In this document: positions 50,477 to 60,133 of the stretch, in pieces | How positions within the stretch are numbered: the first letter of the stretch is position 1 | Layout of the letters: every line of letters starts with the position of its first letter | Origin: Desulfovulcanus ferrireducens | GTDB taxonomy: Bacteria > Desulfobacterota > Desulfovibrionia > Desulfovibrionales > Desulfonatronovibrionaceae | DNA: 64,000 bases | Assembly: GCF_018704065.1 (NCBI RefSeq) | Contig: NZ_JAGUQP010000010.1 | Coordinates: forward strand, 1 to 64,000 | Direction of reading: 5' to 3' | Notes under the pieces: model-generated | Seen by the model: the letters and a program-made list of their open reading frames with translations, nothing else | Databases searched by the model: none | What the model was told of the DNA's origin: nothing | Program-made: the position numbers and the translations under genes

Positions 50477-51151
50477 ATGGACGAATTCGTGGAATTCTCA
50501 GGTAAGAATGTGGACGAGGCCATAGCTAAGGCTTGTGAACACTTTCAAACTGATCGCGACCAACTGGAAATCGAAATTATTACTGGTGGCTCATCCGGGA
50601 TATTTGGATTGGTGGGGGTAAAAAAAGCCAAGATAAAAGCAAAAAAAAGAAACAACTTGCGTGAACTTGAACAGTTAATTGAAGACATCATAACAAACCT
50701 GACCAGGCCTCTGACCCCCAATCCGGAAATATCTGTTGATATGCAATCTGAACCTATCACGGTCACTATTAAAGATAAGGAAAACTCCGGGTTAATCATT
50801 GGTCGCGACGGACAGACAATTACCGCCCTGCAGTACATTGCCAACAGAATCATTGCCAAAAAATGGCCAGGAGCTTCACGTATCCAATTGGACACCGGAG
50901 ATTACCGGCAAAAACAAAATGAAAAATTGAAAAAAACGGCTATCTATCTGGCCCAACGGGCCAAAAGGGCGGGCAAGACCATGAGCACACAGCCTTTGAG
51001 TTCTTACCATCGCAGATTGATTCACTTGGCATTACAGGATGACCATAGTGTTCAGACCAAGAGTAAAGGTGAAGGGCCGATGAAAAGGGTCCTTATTATG
51101 CCCAGGAAGAGACGAAAAAGAACCTTTAAATCCAAAGAATCACGCTACTAA
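50477..51151 (+). CDS. jag: RNA-binding protein Jag/KhpB, 224 aa
   Basis: Jag-family proteins bind RNA and affect cell elongation. The order is Jag-N (MDEFVEFSGKNVDEAIAKA), a lysine-rich linker, a KH domain (SGLIIGRDGQTITALQYI) and an R3H domain (SSYHRRLIHLAL). The start at 50477 is set by AAGGAG six bases upstream; an ATG 16 codons earlier is not supported. The C-terminus is very basic (PRKRRKRTFK). A terminator follows. Confidence 0.94.
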   Translation: MDEFVEFSGKNVDEAIAKACEHFQTDRDQLEIEIITGGSSGIFGLVGVKKAKIKAKKRNNLRELEQLIEDIITNLTRPLTPNPEISVDMQSEPITVTIKDKENSGLIIGRDGQTITALQYIANRIIAKKWPGASRIQLDTGDYRQKQNEKLKKTAIYLAQRAKRAGKTMSTQPLSSYHRRLIHLALQDDHSVQTKSKGEGPMKRVLIMPRKRRKRTFKSKESRY

Positions 51152-51161
51152 ACGCGTTTAC

Positions 51162-51191
51162 AAAAGGCGGAGAATTTTTCTCCGCCTTTTG
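51162..51191 (+). terminator. intrinsic terminator after jag
   Basis: AAAAGGCGGAGAA (51162-51174) pairs perfectly with TTCTCCGCCTTTT (51178-51190) around a 3-base loop, followed by a further G/T stretch. It is 11 bases after the jag stop. The flanking A and T runs make it potentially bidirectional. Confidence 0.88.
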
Positions 51192-51265
51192 TTTGTGGTT
51201 TATTGGTTTACCGATTAAAAGACCAACCACACAACCAATAAACTACTCAACAACTCAACCAAGAT

Positions 51266-52654
51266 ATGTATCAACCAGATAAAAATGACACTATTGTAGC
51301 TATTGCTACTCCCCTGGGGCCTGGCGGAGTAGGCATTGTACGTTTAAGCGGAAAAGAAAGTTTAAAGCTGGCGTTACAGCTTTTTACTTCCGCTAAAAGT
51401 GATTTCCAGGGGGTTAAACCTTATCGCCTGCATCATGGCTGGATCAAGGACTACAAAGGCAGAACTTTGGACGAGGTGCTTTTAACTTACATGCCCGGAC
51501 CAGGTTCCTATACCGGCGAAGATGTAGTGGAGTTCAACTGTCATGGTGGGCCGGCTATTTTACAGTCCTTAGTGGAAACCCTGGTCAGCCTGGGGGCTAG
51601 ACCTGCTGAGCCAGGAGAATTTACTTATCGAGCCTTTTTAAACGGCCGTTTGGATTTAACCCAGGCTGAAGCTGTAGCCGAAATGATTACAGCACCCACC
51701 AGGGCCTCAATTTCCATGGCCCAGGCCAAGTTAAAGGGGCTGCTCAAACAAAAAATAACAGAGCTACGATTAAAACTGGAAAATTTACGTCAGGACCTGT
51801 GCGTGGCCGTTGATTTTCCGGAAGAAGACCTGGAATGTCTGCCAAGAGAGCAACTGGTACAAAAAGTAAAAGATTGTATTCAGGAAATTAACGAATTAAT
51901 CGACAACTATAAACAAGAACACATCTGGCAGGACGGCGCACTAGTTGTTCTGGCCGGTCGCGTCAACGCCGGCAAATCCAGCCTGCTCAATGCCCTGTTG
52001 GGGCGAGAACGTGCTATTGTCACAGATATACCCGGAACAACAAGAGATTATCTCGAAGAAACCATAAATTTGCAGGGCTTGCCTGTACGTCTGGTGGACA
52101 CGGCAGGACTACGCAGGACAAACAATATTGTTGAAAAAGAGGGTTTTTTACGGGGCCAGGAATTAATCAGTAAGGCTGACCTGTGCCTGGTGGTTATTGA
52201 CTCTCAACTTGGTATAAGCCACGAAGACAGAAATATTCTAAGAAATCTAGCAGCTGACAAAGTGATCCTAGTGGCTAACAAAATGGACTTAATTGAAACT
52301 GAGCCTGACTGGACCAATGAGTTTAAAGAAAAAAATCTTGACCTACTTTTTATTTCTGCCAAGTACGGCCAAGGCCTTAAAGAGCTAACAACACTTATCC
52401 GAAAAAAAATCATCGGCCATAAAAAAGAACCGGAACCAGGCAGACTTGTTCCTAATTTGCGTCAAAAAAACAGCCTGGAAAAAGCGAGAGACGAGTTGAG
52501 TGTCCTGGCAGAGGAAGCGAAAAAAGAAATACCCTATGACCTGCTCGGCACTCGTCTTGATTATGCATGTACACTCCTGGCCGAAATTACAGGAGAGATT
52601 ACCCCTGATGACGTCCTGAACAGAATTTTTGAAAACTTCTGTATAGGAAAATAA
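51266..52654 (+). CDS. mnmE: tRNA modification GTPase MnmE, 462 aa
   Basis: MnmE with MnmG modifies wobble uridine of certain tRNAs. The N-terminal folate-binding domain (TIVAIATPLGPGGVGIVRLSG) is followed by the inserted G domain: G1 GRVNAGKSSLLN, G3 DTAGLR, G4 NKMD. The C-terminal CIGK motif, with the catalytic cysteine, is intact at the end (ENFCIGK). Position after jag is standard. Confidence 0.97.
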   Translation: MYQPDKNDTIVAIATPLGPGGVGIVRLSGKESLKLALQLFTSAKSDFQGVKPYRLHHGWIKDYKGRTLDEVLLTYMPGPGSYTGEDVVEFNCHGGPAILQSLVETLVSLGARPAEPGEFTYRAFLNGRLDLTQAEAVAEMITAPTRASISMAQAKLKGLLKQKITELRLKLENLRQDLCVAVDFPEEDLECLPREQLVQKVKDCIQEINELIDNYKQEHIWQDGALVVLAGRVNAGKSSLLNALLGRERAIVTDIPGTTRDYLEETINLQGLPVRLVDTAGLRRTNNIVEKEGFLRGQELISKADLCLVVIDSQLGISHEDRNILRNLAADKVILVANKMDLIETEPDWTNEFKEKNLDLLFISAKYGQGLKELTTLIRKKIIGHKKEPEPGRLVPNLRQKNSLEKARDELSVLAEEAKKEIPYDLLGTRLDYACTLLAEITGEITPDDVLNRIFENFCIGK

Positions 52655-52744
52655 CGTAATTTAATTTAGATTGATGCTTGTGCACGCGTTATCTTATTTT
52701 TGATGTATCTGTAAAATTCCAATTATACCTTTTTAACTTTAATA

Positions 52745-53851
52745 ATGAACACTATCTGGCTTAATGTTGGTGAAGCATCGGCTGATATTTATGGGTCTTT
52801 ACTGATTCGGGAGTTACTCTCCAAAGACCCTCGGTTAAATATAATCGGCATGGGCGGGCCATCAATGCGCGAAGCTGGCCTAAAGGCAATAATTAAGGCC
52901 GAAGACCTGTCAGTCATGGGTCTAACCGAGGTGGTGGGAGCCCTGCCTAAAATTTTGGGATTTTTAAAAAAAATAAAAAGAGAACTGGAGAGACAACGGC
53001 CAAAGGTCCTGGTTCTTTTTGATGCCCCTGACTTCAATTTTCGCCTGGCCAAAATGGCTAAAAAATTGGGGATTCCTGTCATCTATTATATTGCCCCCCA
53101 GGTCTGGGCCTGGCGTAAAAACCGAATCAAATTCCTTAAACGCTTTGTGGATCGCATTCTTTGTATTTTCCCCTTTGAACAGAGTTTTTTTGCCCAGCAC
53201 GGCATAAAAACTGTTTATATCGGTCACCCCCTTCTTCAGGTAATGGACCTGAAAAAACTAAATCAAATTACACCTGACCCCAATAAAATAGTCATCCTGC
53301 CCGGAAGCAGAGTTAAGGAAATAAAAGCTCTCTTGCCTGTATTTGCTGACAGTTGCCAGATTTTAAAACAAAAAAAACCAGAGCTTACATTTTCCATTGT
53401 AAAGGCCCCGCACATCAACATGGACTTGCTCCGGACCTATTGGCCCAAATCTCTTCCTGTGACCATCCACCCGCCTAAAGAACGCCACCGGGTCATTGCA
53501 CAGTCTTGTCTTGCCCTGGCAGCTTCTGGCACTGTTACCCTGGAATGCGCCCTGTTAAAAGTACCCACCATTGCGGCCTACAAACTGTCCTGGTTAAGTT
53601 ATCTCGTGGGTCGACTATTGGTTGATGTCCCTTTTATCAGTATGCCCAATCTCATTTTAAACCAGAAAATTTTTCCTGAATATATTCAGGACCAGGCCAA
53701 TCCGGATAAAATAGCAGCTAAGGCACTCTCCTGGCAGGAAGATGACACCCAAAGACAAAAGATCAGATCCGGGTTAACCAAGATACAACAGATTCTTGGC
53801 CAAAACCAAGCTACCCAGGTGGCAGCCAGAGCCGTGATGGAGTATGTATAA
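52745..53851 (+). CDS. lpxB: lipid-A-disaccharide synthase LpxB, 368 aa
   Basis: LpxB joins UDP-2,3-diacylglucosamine and lipid X. The opening LNVGEASADIYGSLLIREL and blocks GMGGPSMREAGL, YYIAPQVWAWRKNR and LPGSRVKEI are standard. The acceptor-side motif VTLECALLKVPTIAAYK is present. It is separated from the other lpx genes at 20.8-24.0 kb and followed by an oxidoreductase gene, a pair often seen in lipid A clusters of this group. Confidence 0.95.
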   Translation: MNTIWLNVGEASADIYGSLLIRELLSKDPRLNIIGMGGPSMREAGLKAIIKAEDLSVMGLTEVVGALPKILGFLKKIKRELERQRPKVLVLFDAPDFNFRLAKMAKKLGIPVIYYIAPQVWAWRKNRIKFLKRFVDRILCIFPFEQSFFAQHGIKTVYIGHPLLQVMDLKKLNQITPDPNKIVILPGSRVKEIKALLPVFADSCQILKQKKPELTFSIVKAPHINMDLLRTYWPKSLPVTIHPPKERHRVIAQSCLALAASGTVTLECALLKVPTIAAYKLSWLSYLVGRLLVDVPFISMPNLILNQKIFPEYIQDQANPDKIAAKALSWQEDDTQRQKIRSGLTKIQQILGQNQATQVAARAVMEYV

Positions 53852-53906
53852 TTGGGGGATAAGGATTAAGAGGTAAGGGGTAAAAAGGAGTTAGGAAGGA
53901 AAGATT

Positions 53907-54914
53907 ATGAGAAAAATCAATTATGGCATCATTGGTGTCGGGCATCTTGGTAATTTCCACGCCCAACTTGCCAAAAAAATAGACCAAATCAACCTGGTCG
54001 GCGTTTATGATATCGATTTAAAAAAAGCTCAGGAAGTTGCTGACACTTGCCAGACAAAAGTCTTTTCTTCCTTAGAAGAATTATTGACCCAGGTCGAGGC
54101 TGTGAGCATTGTCGTTCCGACAATTCATCACTACCAGACAGCACTAAAGGCCTTGGAATACAATTGTCACCTCTTTATTGAAAAGCCCATAACTTCAACA
54201 ATAGACCAGGCCCGGGAGCTTATATCCCTTTCCCAAAAAAAGAAACGCAAACTTCAGGTGGGTCATATCGAACGATTTAATCCAGCCATCCTGGCCATCA
54301 AAGACTACCCTTTACAACCTATGTTTATTGAATCCCATCGCCTTAGCCAATTTAACCCCAGGGGGACAGATGTAAGTGTTATCCTGGACCTGATGATTCA
54401 CGACATCGACATTATTTTGCATATTGTCAAAAGCCCTTTGACCTCCATCGACGCCTGTGGTGTTGCTGTGGTCTCCGACTCAGAAGACATAGCCAATGTC
54501 CGCTTGAAATTTGCCAATGGGTGCGTGGCCAACCTCACCAGCAGTCGCATCTCAGTCAAGGCCATGCGCAAAATGCGTATCTTTCAAAAAAATCACTACA
54601 TCTCCATTGATTTTTTAAAGAAAAAATCGGAAATTTTTAAGCTGGAAGACTGCGACTTAAAACCTGGTGAAGCAGGTTTTTCCATGCTCGTAGACACCAT
54701 TGGAGTTGGTGAAAAGAAAAAAAATATTATCTATCAACAACCGAAAGTTCCAGAGGTAAATTCACTCCAGGCCGAGCTTGAAGAGTTTGCCCGGACAATC
54801 TTGCTGGACAAAGAACCTCCAGTCACTGGCGAACAGGGACTTCAAGCCCTGGAAGTAGCCACAACTATTTTACACCAAATCCAGCACCCCAAGAAATTTA
54901 ATGCCTTTAATTGA
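53907..54914 (+). CDS. Gfo/Idh/MocA-family oxidoreductase, 335 aa
   Basis: A NAD(P)-dependent sugar-type dehydrogenase. The Rossmann fold opens YGIIGVGHLGNFHA, and the family EKPIT motif with the catalytic lysine is at about 93-97. The C-terminal alpha/beta domain contains DLMIHDIDIILHI. Its substrate is unknown. It follows lpxB by 55 bases with AGGAAGG ahead of the ATG, which suggests a role in lipopolysaccharide or nucleotide-sugar metabolism. Confidence 0.9.
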   Translation: MRKINYGIIGVGHLGNFHAQLAKKIDQINLVGVYDIDLKKAQEVADTCQTKVFSSLEELLTQVEAVSIVVPTIHHYQTALKALEYNCHLFIEKPITSTIDQARELISLSQKKKRKLQVGHIERFNPAILAIKDYPLQPMFIESHRLSQFNPRGTDVSVILDLMIHDIDIILHIVKSPLTSIDACGVAVVSDSEDIANVRLKFANGCVANLTSSRISVKAMRKMRIFQKNHYISIDFLKKKSEIFKLEDCDLKPGEAGFSMLVDTIGVGEKKKNIIYQQPKVPEVNSLQAELEEFARTILLDKEPPVTGEQGLQALEVATTILHQIQHPKKFNAFN

Positions 54915-54939
54915 AAACAATATTGTCCGAAAAATACTC

Positions 54940-54969
54940 TTGACAAAACTCTAAAACCATGACAAATAT
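54940..54969 (+). promoter_or_regulatory. promoter of tRNA-fMet
   Basis: A perfect TTGACA (54940-54945) is followed after 18 bases by AAATAT (54964-54969), 14 bases ahead of the tRNA. The -10 is a weak match, the -35 a strong one. Confidence 0.55.
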
Positions 54970-54982
54970 TTTCTTCTGTTGA

Positions 54983-55059
<77 letters not shown>

Positions 55060-55075
55060 AAAAAAAATACAAAAA

Positions 55076-55107
55076 GGGCTTAGCCAACCTCGGCTAAGCC
55101 CTTTTTT
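55076..55107 (+). terminator. intrinsic terminator after tRNA-fMet
   Basis: GGGCTTAGCC (55076-55085) and GGCTAAGCCC (55092-55101) form a perfect 10-bp stem with a 6-base loop, followed by six T. It lies 16 bases after the tRNA. Confidence 0.93.
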
Positions 55108-55167
55108 ATTTTCTCAACCTTACATAATGGCACTTGCTGGAGAGAGATAAACTCGGATAATTTTTCC

Positions 55168-55203
55168 AAAAAAAAGCCCCCAAGGAGTAGTCTCCTCGAG
55201 GGC
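55168..55203 (-). terminator. intrinsic terminator after tRNA-Lys
   Basis: On the minus strand a 12-pair stem (55203-55192 with 55187-55176, some G-U pairs) with a 4-base loop is followed by eight T (55175-55168). It ends the leftward tRNA-Lys transcript. Confidence 0.85.
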
Positions 55204-55220
55204 AGAATTATACTCAAAAG

Positions 55221-55296
55221 TGGTGGGCCACCAAGGAATCGAACCTTGAACCTCCGGATTAAGAGTCCGCTGCTCTGCCAATTGAGCTAGTGGCCC
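55221..55296 (-). tRNA. tRNA-Lys (CTT)
   Basis: A 76-base cloverleaf with encoded CCA. The acceptor stem pairs GGGCCAC with GTGGCCC. The anticodon CTT is at 55263-55261, flanked by CT and AA. The D-arm (TAGCTCAATTGGCAGAGC) and T-arm (GGTTCGATTCC) are canonical. Confidence 0.97.
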
Positions 55297-55432
55297 ATTT
55301 GTCAAGCACTTGACTTGCTCAACGGTTGGCATAGATAGACCTCTCCTTTTTTTTTGTCAAGAAAAATTATATGTAAAAACGGATACATCAAACTCGACCG
55401 TAAAATATCAACATTCCGGTAAGTTTTAATTT

Positions 55433-57274
55433 ATGAAAACAATAGTCAAACTTTTTATTTTTTTTATCATCATCCCTTTCTTTTCTGTCCCTTCTGCCTA
55501 TGGACAGAGTTATCCCCTGGATACCAAGTGGGAAGTGTATACCCTCGATGATACCGGGACTGATTTTCAAGCTCTGGCCATTTTATGGCTTATCCCCAAA
55601 GAAGGATGGCACACTTACGCCCACACTCCAACTTCTCTTGGCCAACCCACAACTGTTACGGCAACACTTTCTCCCGCTGCTGCCGCTAACGACCGACTCC
55701 AGCTTCCGGTCTTTTACCCTCCTGGTCAAAAACAGAAAGATATTTTTGACCCCGAAATAGAAGTCCGGGTCTATGAGGGGCCAACGCCTATTTTTATACC
55801 TTTGCCGGCCATTCCAGGACAAGACCAGACCATTTCTGCTCACATTCGTCTTCTTTTGTGTTCCGCTAAGAGCTGCTATCCTGTTGATACGAATCTTGAA
55901 CTAAAGTTCACTGCGCAAATTCTAAACAAACTTAAACCAGCCCAAAATCAACCCTGGTGGGTTCAATGGCTAAAATCCATCTCACAATCTTCCAACATCC
56001 AACATTCAACATTCAACATTCAACATTATAATTTCTCACCACTCTCATTTACCCCGGGGCTGGAAGTAACCAATTTGAGCAGGGCCGCTTTACTGGCCAT
56101 GTTAGCCGGGCTAATTTTAAATTTCATGCCCTGTGTCCTGCCCGTTATCAGTCTAAAACTTCGGGGGATGTTGCCCAGGGAAACGGAAGGCAAAAGCTTA
56201 AGGCAAAAAAAAAGAGCTTTTAGAATCCACAATTTCTTCTTTGCCCTTGGTATGCTCCTTTATTTCTCAGCTCTGGCCCTGATTATCTCTTTAACGGGCA
56301 TGGCCTGGGGACAAATTTTTCAAGATAGCAAGGTCGTCTTGGTCTTGAGCCTGCTTGTTTTCGCGTTATCCTTAAGTCTATTTGAAGTTTATGATCTGCC
56401 AATTATAGACCTCAAACACAAGAGTACCGCAATCAAACACCCGCATACGGAGGCCTTATTTACAGGCATACTGGCTACACTCCTGGCCACTCCGTGCAGC
56501 GGACCGTTTCTAGGCGGAGTACTGGCCTGGACCCTAACCCAGCCTCAGGATATCATCGCGCTGGTCCTCTTTTGTATCGGCCTGGGAATGGCCAGTCCGT
56601 ACCTGATTATGGCCCTTTTTCCGGGACTGATTCGCATCTTTCCGAAGCCCGGACCCTGGACCCTTTACCTGGAAAAAATCCTGGGCTTTTTGCTTTTGGC
56701 GACCTGCATTTACCTAATCAGTCTTTTGCCTGACAGCCTTGTACTTCGCGCCTTGGTCATGTTTTGGGTAATCGGCTTCGGGGCCTGGATGTGGGGAAAA
56801 TGGACAAACTTAAACCAGAGCAGGCTGAAGAGATGGTCCATTCGCCTCCTGGCCATTGGACTGATCTTTTCCGCTGGTTTCTTTTTATTTATAGAGCCCA
56901 AAAGCCCAGAACCATGGGAAAATTTTGAGAGTCAAAAATTTACTCGCCTTCTTGGACAGGAAAATTTTATTTTAGACTTTACTGCTGATTGGTGCTCAAA
57001 TTGTAAATTTCTGGAAAAGACAGTACTTACGCCCGGTTTTTTAAATGACCTCAAAGTAAAGCATGGTCTGCGATTGATACGCGTTGACTTAACCCGTGCC
57101 AATCCGTCCGGCCAAAATCTGCTTAAAGCCCTGGGTAGTCATAGCATCCCTACTCTGGCCATTTTTTCTAAGGAAAACCCTCAAAGCCCGCTAATCATCC
57201 GTGATCTTTTTACTAGAAGCCAACTGGAAAAGGCCATTAAGCAGGCGCTAGCAAATGCAGCCTCAAAGCCATAA
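55433..57274 (+). CDS. dsbD: thiol:disulfide interchange protein DsbD, 613 aa
   Basis: DsbD carries electrons from cytoplasmic thioredoxin to the periplasm. After a signal peptide (cleaved near AYGQS) an N-terminal domain has its cysteine pair (LLCSAKSCYPVD). The eight-helix core has its redox cysteines in MPCVLPVISLKL and LATPCSGPFLGG. The C-terminal thioredoxin domain has DWCSNCKFLEK. Between the N-terminal and membrane domains, residues about 182-200 (SQSSNIQHSTFNIQHYNF) are encoded by repeated CATTCAACATT words that look like captured intergenic DNA. Confidence 0.95.
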   Translation: MKTIVKLFIFFIIIPFFSVPSAYGQSYPLDTKWEVYTLDDTGTDFQALAILWLIPKEGWHTYAHTPTSLGQPTTVTATLSPAAAANDRLQLPVFYPPGQKQKDIFDPEIEVRVYEGPTPIFIPLPAIPGQDQTISAHIRLLLCSAKSCYPVDTNLELKFTAQILNKLKPAQNQPWWVQWLKSISQSSNIQHSTFNIQHYNFSPLSFTPGLEVTNLSRAALLAMLAGLILNFMPCVLPVISLKLRGMLPRETEGKSLRQKKRAFRIHNFFFALGMLLYFSALALIISLTGMAWGQIFQDSKVVLVLSLLVFALSLSLFEVYDLPIIDLKHKSTAIKHPHTEALFTGILATLLATPCSGPFLGGVLAWTLTQPQDIIALVLFCIGLGMASPYLIMALFPGLIRIFPKPGPWTLYLEKILGFLLLATCIYLISLLPDSLVLRALVMFWVIGFGAWMWGKWTNLNQSRLKRWSIRLLAIGLIFSAGFFLFIEPKSPEPWENFESQKFTRLLGQENFILDFTADWCSNCKFLEKTVLTPGFLNDLKVKHGLRLIRVDLTRANPSGQNLLKALGSHSIPTLAIFSKENPQSPLIIRDLFTRSQLEKAIKQALANAASKP

Positions 57275-57329
57275 AAGCTGATGGGTCTCTGGCAAAACCC
57301 ATTTTGACCACCAGATTGAAAATCCTGGT

Positions 57330-57710
57330 TTCTGAAATACATTACAAACGGCTTGGGCAACCCATCTCAGGGAAGCTTGCGAAAAAACAGAGCATCGGGT
57401 GACAAAGATAGATGCCTGGTGCTACTTGCCATAACTATCTATAATTTAAATTGAACGTTTTTTTTGCACTTCAAACTTTGAGATTGCTTCGCTACACTTT
57501 GTTCCACTCGCAATGACAGGAGCGAGATTGTCATTGCGAGGGCAGCGAAGCTGTCCGTGGCAATCTCACCCATTGAGCGAAAATCGCTCAACTAAGGTAT
57601 AATTAAAAGAATATTCATTTATCCTAAATGCCCCATTATGCTCTGCCCGCAAGCAAACTATAGATGGATCCAGGCATTTGCACCAGCTTGAAAGAAATCA
57701 GGATTAAAAA
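57330..57710 (-). repeat. dispersed MITE-like intergenic repeat, copy B
   Basis: The reverse complement of this stretch matches copy A at 31.67-32.09 kb from TTTCTTTCAAGCTGGTGCAA through the hairpin core and on to CACC-AGGCATCTATC and CTCTGTTTTT. It lacks the 53-base palindromic insert. The part nearest 57335-57365 (TGAAATACATTACAAACGGC) also matches the last 25 bases of the window, where a third copy seems to begin. No coding capacity. Confidence 0.85.
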
Positions 57711-57750
57711 AACTATGAAGAATTGTCCTCTGAGTAAGGTTCACAGACTC

Positions 57751-57781
57751 TGATATCTGGGAATTTAATTCCCAGATATCA
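57751..57781. promoter_or_regulatory. 31-bp perfect palindrome
   Basis: TGATATCTGGGAATT (57751-57765) and its exact inverse (57767-57781) flank a single base. There is no T-run after it. It lies about 100 bases beyond the pepP-like stop. It may be an operator, a hairpin that protects transcript ends, or part of a repeat family. Confidence 0.5.
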
Positions 57782-57877
57782 TGTGATAACATTAAAATAT
57801 AATTAAACGAGACATTTATTATGAACTAATCTTCACCAGCACATATTACGCATATACGTTTCCACGCATACACGCAT

Positions 57878-59095
57878 TCAAACCAGCACCGGATTATATT
57901 CCTGGCCCGTTAAACACCTGCCTCCATTTGCGGTAACTAAAAAGGTATTTTCCACGCCTACCATTCCTATGCCAGGCAAACCGATTTTAGGCTCCAGGGC
58001 CAGGACCATATTTTCTTCCAGAGGCTCATCAAATCCTTTGGCAATAACCGGATATTCATCAATGGCCAGGCCAATTCCATGCCCGACAAACTTAACTTTA
58101 TTTTCTCCCAGGGCCATAAAACCATCGCCAAACCTGCTCTTTTCAGCCATGGCAAAAACCTGTTCGTACAATTCAGACGGCACTGCCCCCGGCTTTAAAT
58201 TCTCCGCCAAAAATGCCTGCACCTCTACACAAAACTTATGAGCGTCCACCACTTTTGAGGCTGGCTTCCAATTTTCAGAGAAATACACTTGCGTCTTATC
58301 TGTTTGATACCCTTCCAGACAAAAACCCACATCTACCACTAAGGGCTCGTTTTCCTGCCAGGTTTTACCGGCATAACCCATGTGGGAAATAGCAGGATGC
58401 TGACCCCTTAAGCCAACGGGGCCATTAAACACGCTTGGATAATTGGCACTATCACCAGCAGCAACGTGACCCAAAAATATCTCTTCCCCGAAGTTCTGCA
58501 TGCGCATCATGCCATGATGGCCGAGGCCAAAAAAGATTTCCCAAACTTTTATGGCTATTTCCCTTTCATTCATTCCCGGCCTTATTTTCTGAGGCAAAAG
58601 CTGGTAAAGGGCCTGGTTGTGTCTTTGCCCTGCCAGGTCCATCTTTCTTATTTCCCATTCTGTTTTCAGAGCCCTGGTCCTGGCAATAAGCTGATCAATA
58701 GCCACAAAATCGCGCTGAACAACTCTTTTTTGCAAACTATCTGCCAGTGCCCAGGAAATACCCGTCTTTTCTACACCTATAACCTTCGGTAAAGACTGGC
58801 CAAAATCACGCAGAATACCCTCTACCTGGCCATAAGACTTAAACGGAACAATATTTTTGAGAGGAGACTCAAGTTTGGCCCGCTGTAGTCCCCGCCGGCA
58901 CATAAGTATGGGCTCGCCCTCAAAAGGAATGAAGAGCAGGCCATTTCCCCAGGTACCGGTAAAATAATAGATGTTTATGCGGGAAAAAATAAATACGCCC
59001 TGACATTCAGGGCACTCCTCTTTCCACAGCCCGCGCAACCTCTTTAAGCGGCGGGCAATTTCCTTTTCTTCCATTTTCTCAAGTGGGTCAAACAA
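57878..59095 (-). CDS. M24-family Xaa-Pro aminopeptidase, 405 aa
   Basis: A metallopeptidase that removes residues ahead of proline. The N-terminal creatinase-like domain (FSRINIYYFTGTWGNGLLF) is followed by the pita-bread domain with metal ligands in VVDVGF, QTDKTQVYF, VGHGIGLAIDE, ALEPKIG and VENTFLV. Length is right for the family. It is 15 bases downstream of mqnC and on the same strand, so the two may be co-transcribed. Confidence 0.92.
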   Translation of the reverse strand: MFDPLEKMEEKEIARRLKRLRGLWKEECPECQGVFIFSRINIYYFTGTWGNGLLFIPFEGEPILMCRRGLQRAKLESPLKNIVPFKSYGQVEGILRDFGQSLPKVIGVEKTGISWALADSLQKRVVQRDFVAIDQLIARTRALKTEWEIRKMDLAGQRHNQALYQLLPQKIRPGMNEREIAIKVWEIFFGLGHHGMMRMQNFGEEIFLGHVAAGDSANYPSVFNGPVGLRGQHPAISHMGYAGKTWQENEPLVVDVGFCLEGYQTDKTQVYFSENWKPASKVVDAHKFCVEVQAFLAENLKPGAVPSELYEQVFAMAEKSRFGDGFMALGENKVKFVGHGIGLAIDEYPVIAKGFDEPLEENMVLALEPKIGLPGIGMVGVENTFLVTANGGRCLTGQEYNPVLV

Positions 59096-59110
59096 CCTTA
59101 TCCTCCTTAT

Positions 59111-60133
59111 TTACAATAAAGTATAATCCATCTTCCGCCTTCTCGGCTCAAAACCGGCACTTGAAATAAGCTTACGCAAATCTTCTTCAGGCAATCTGAA
59201 ATGTACCCCTGTAGCAGCCACGACATTTTCTTCGATCATCGTTGAACCAAAATCATTAGCTCCCCAAAAAAGAGCAAGCTGCCCCACTTTTGGGCCCTGG
59301 GTGACCCAGGAAGCCTGAATATTGGGGATATTATCCAAAAAAATTCGGCTAAGAGCCAAAAATTTTAAATATTCAACCGATGAAACTTCAAATGTGGAAA
59401 TTTTTGTATTTCTCGGTTGAAAGGTCCAGGGAATAAATGCGGTAAATCCTCCGGTCCTGTCCTGCAACTCTCGAATCTTTTCCAGGTGCTCAAGGCGCTC
59501 ATCCAGTGTCTCGATATGGCCGAACATCATGGTAGCCGTTGTTTTTAAACCAAGTTTATGCGCTTCTTCCATAACTTTAAGCCACTGGCTGGCAGAGTAT
59601 TTATTGGGTGAAACCTCTTTTCTCACTCTATCCACAAGAATTTCTGCCCCGCCTCCGGGAATAGAATCTAGTCCTGCCTCCTTGAGTTCGGCTATAATTC
59701 CGGCTATGGGCACCCCTTCTTTCTCGGCCAGAAAAATAATCTCCGGCGGAGAAAACCCATGCACAGCTACCTGAGGAAAGTTGGTCTTTAAAAAGGCGAG
59801 CAAAGATTTATAGTAATCAAGGCCCAGATCAGGATTCATTCCGCCTTGCAGGAGGATCTGATAACCTCCTAAGTTTACAGTTTCCCGTACCTTTTGAGCC
59901 AATTGTTCAAAGCTTAGTACATACCCGTCCCTATGCCCGGGTGGACGATAAAAGGCGCAAAATTTACACTCGGAAACGCAGATATTGGTATAATTTATAT
60001 TGCGGTCTACAATATATGTGACTATCATCTCTGGATGAAGTTTTAGACGAACGGAATGAGCCATTTGGCCCAAATGAAAAAAATCCATTTCTTGCCAGAG
60101 CGTTCTGGCTTCTGACACACTTATTCTTTGCAT
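59111..60133 (-). CDS. mqnC: cyclic dehypoxanthinyl futalosine synthase MqnC, 340 aa
   Basis: MqnC is a radical SAM enzyme of the futalosine route to menaquinone. The iron-sulfur motif is CVSECKFCAFY (about 52-62), and the family blocks LLQGGMNPDLGLDYY, DSIPGGGAEILVDRVR and TTATMMFGHIET are intact. Conserved IPWTFQP near the end is typical of MqnC/MqnE. It supports menaquinone-based respiration and is consistent with MqnP being the UbiA protein at 25.6 kb. Confidence 0.95.
   Translation of the reverse strand: MQRISVSEARTLWQEMDFFHLGQMAHSVRLKLHPEMIVTYIVDRNINYTNICVSECKFCAFYRPPGHRDGYVLSFEQLAQKVRETVNLGGYQILLQGGMNPDLGLDYYKSLLAFLKTNFPQVAVHGFSPPEIIFLAEKEGVPIAGIIAELKEAGLDSIPGGGAEILVDRVRKEVSPNKYSASQWLKVMEEAHKLGLKTTATMMFGHIETLDERLEHLEKIRELQDRTGGFTAFIPWTFQPRNTKISTFEVSSVEYLKFLALSRIFLDNIPNIQASWVTQGPKVGQLALFWGANDFGSTMIEENVVAATGVHFRLPEEDLRKLISSAGFEPRRRKMDYTLL

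Noticed and set aside
55120-55332. A 70-codon minus-strand frame
   Set aside because: It overlaps tRNA-Lys and its terminator.
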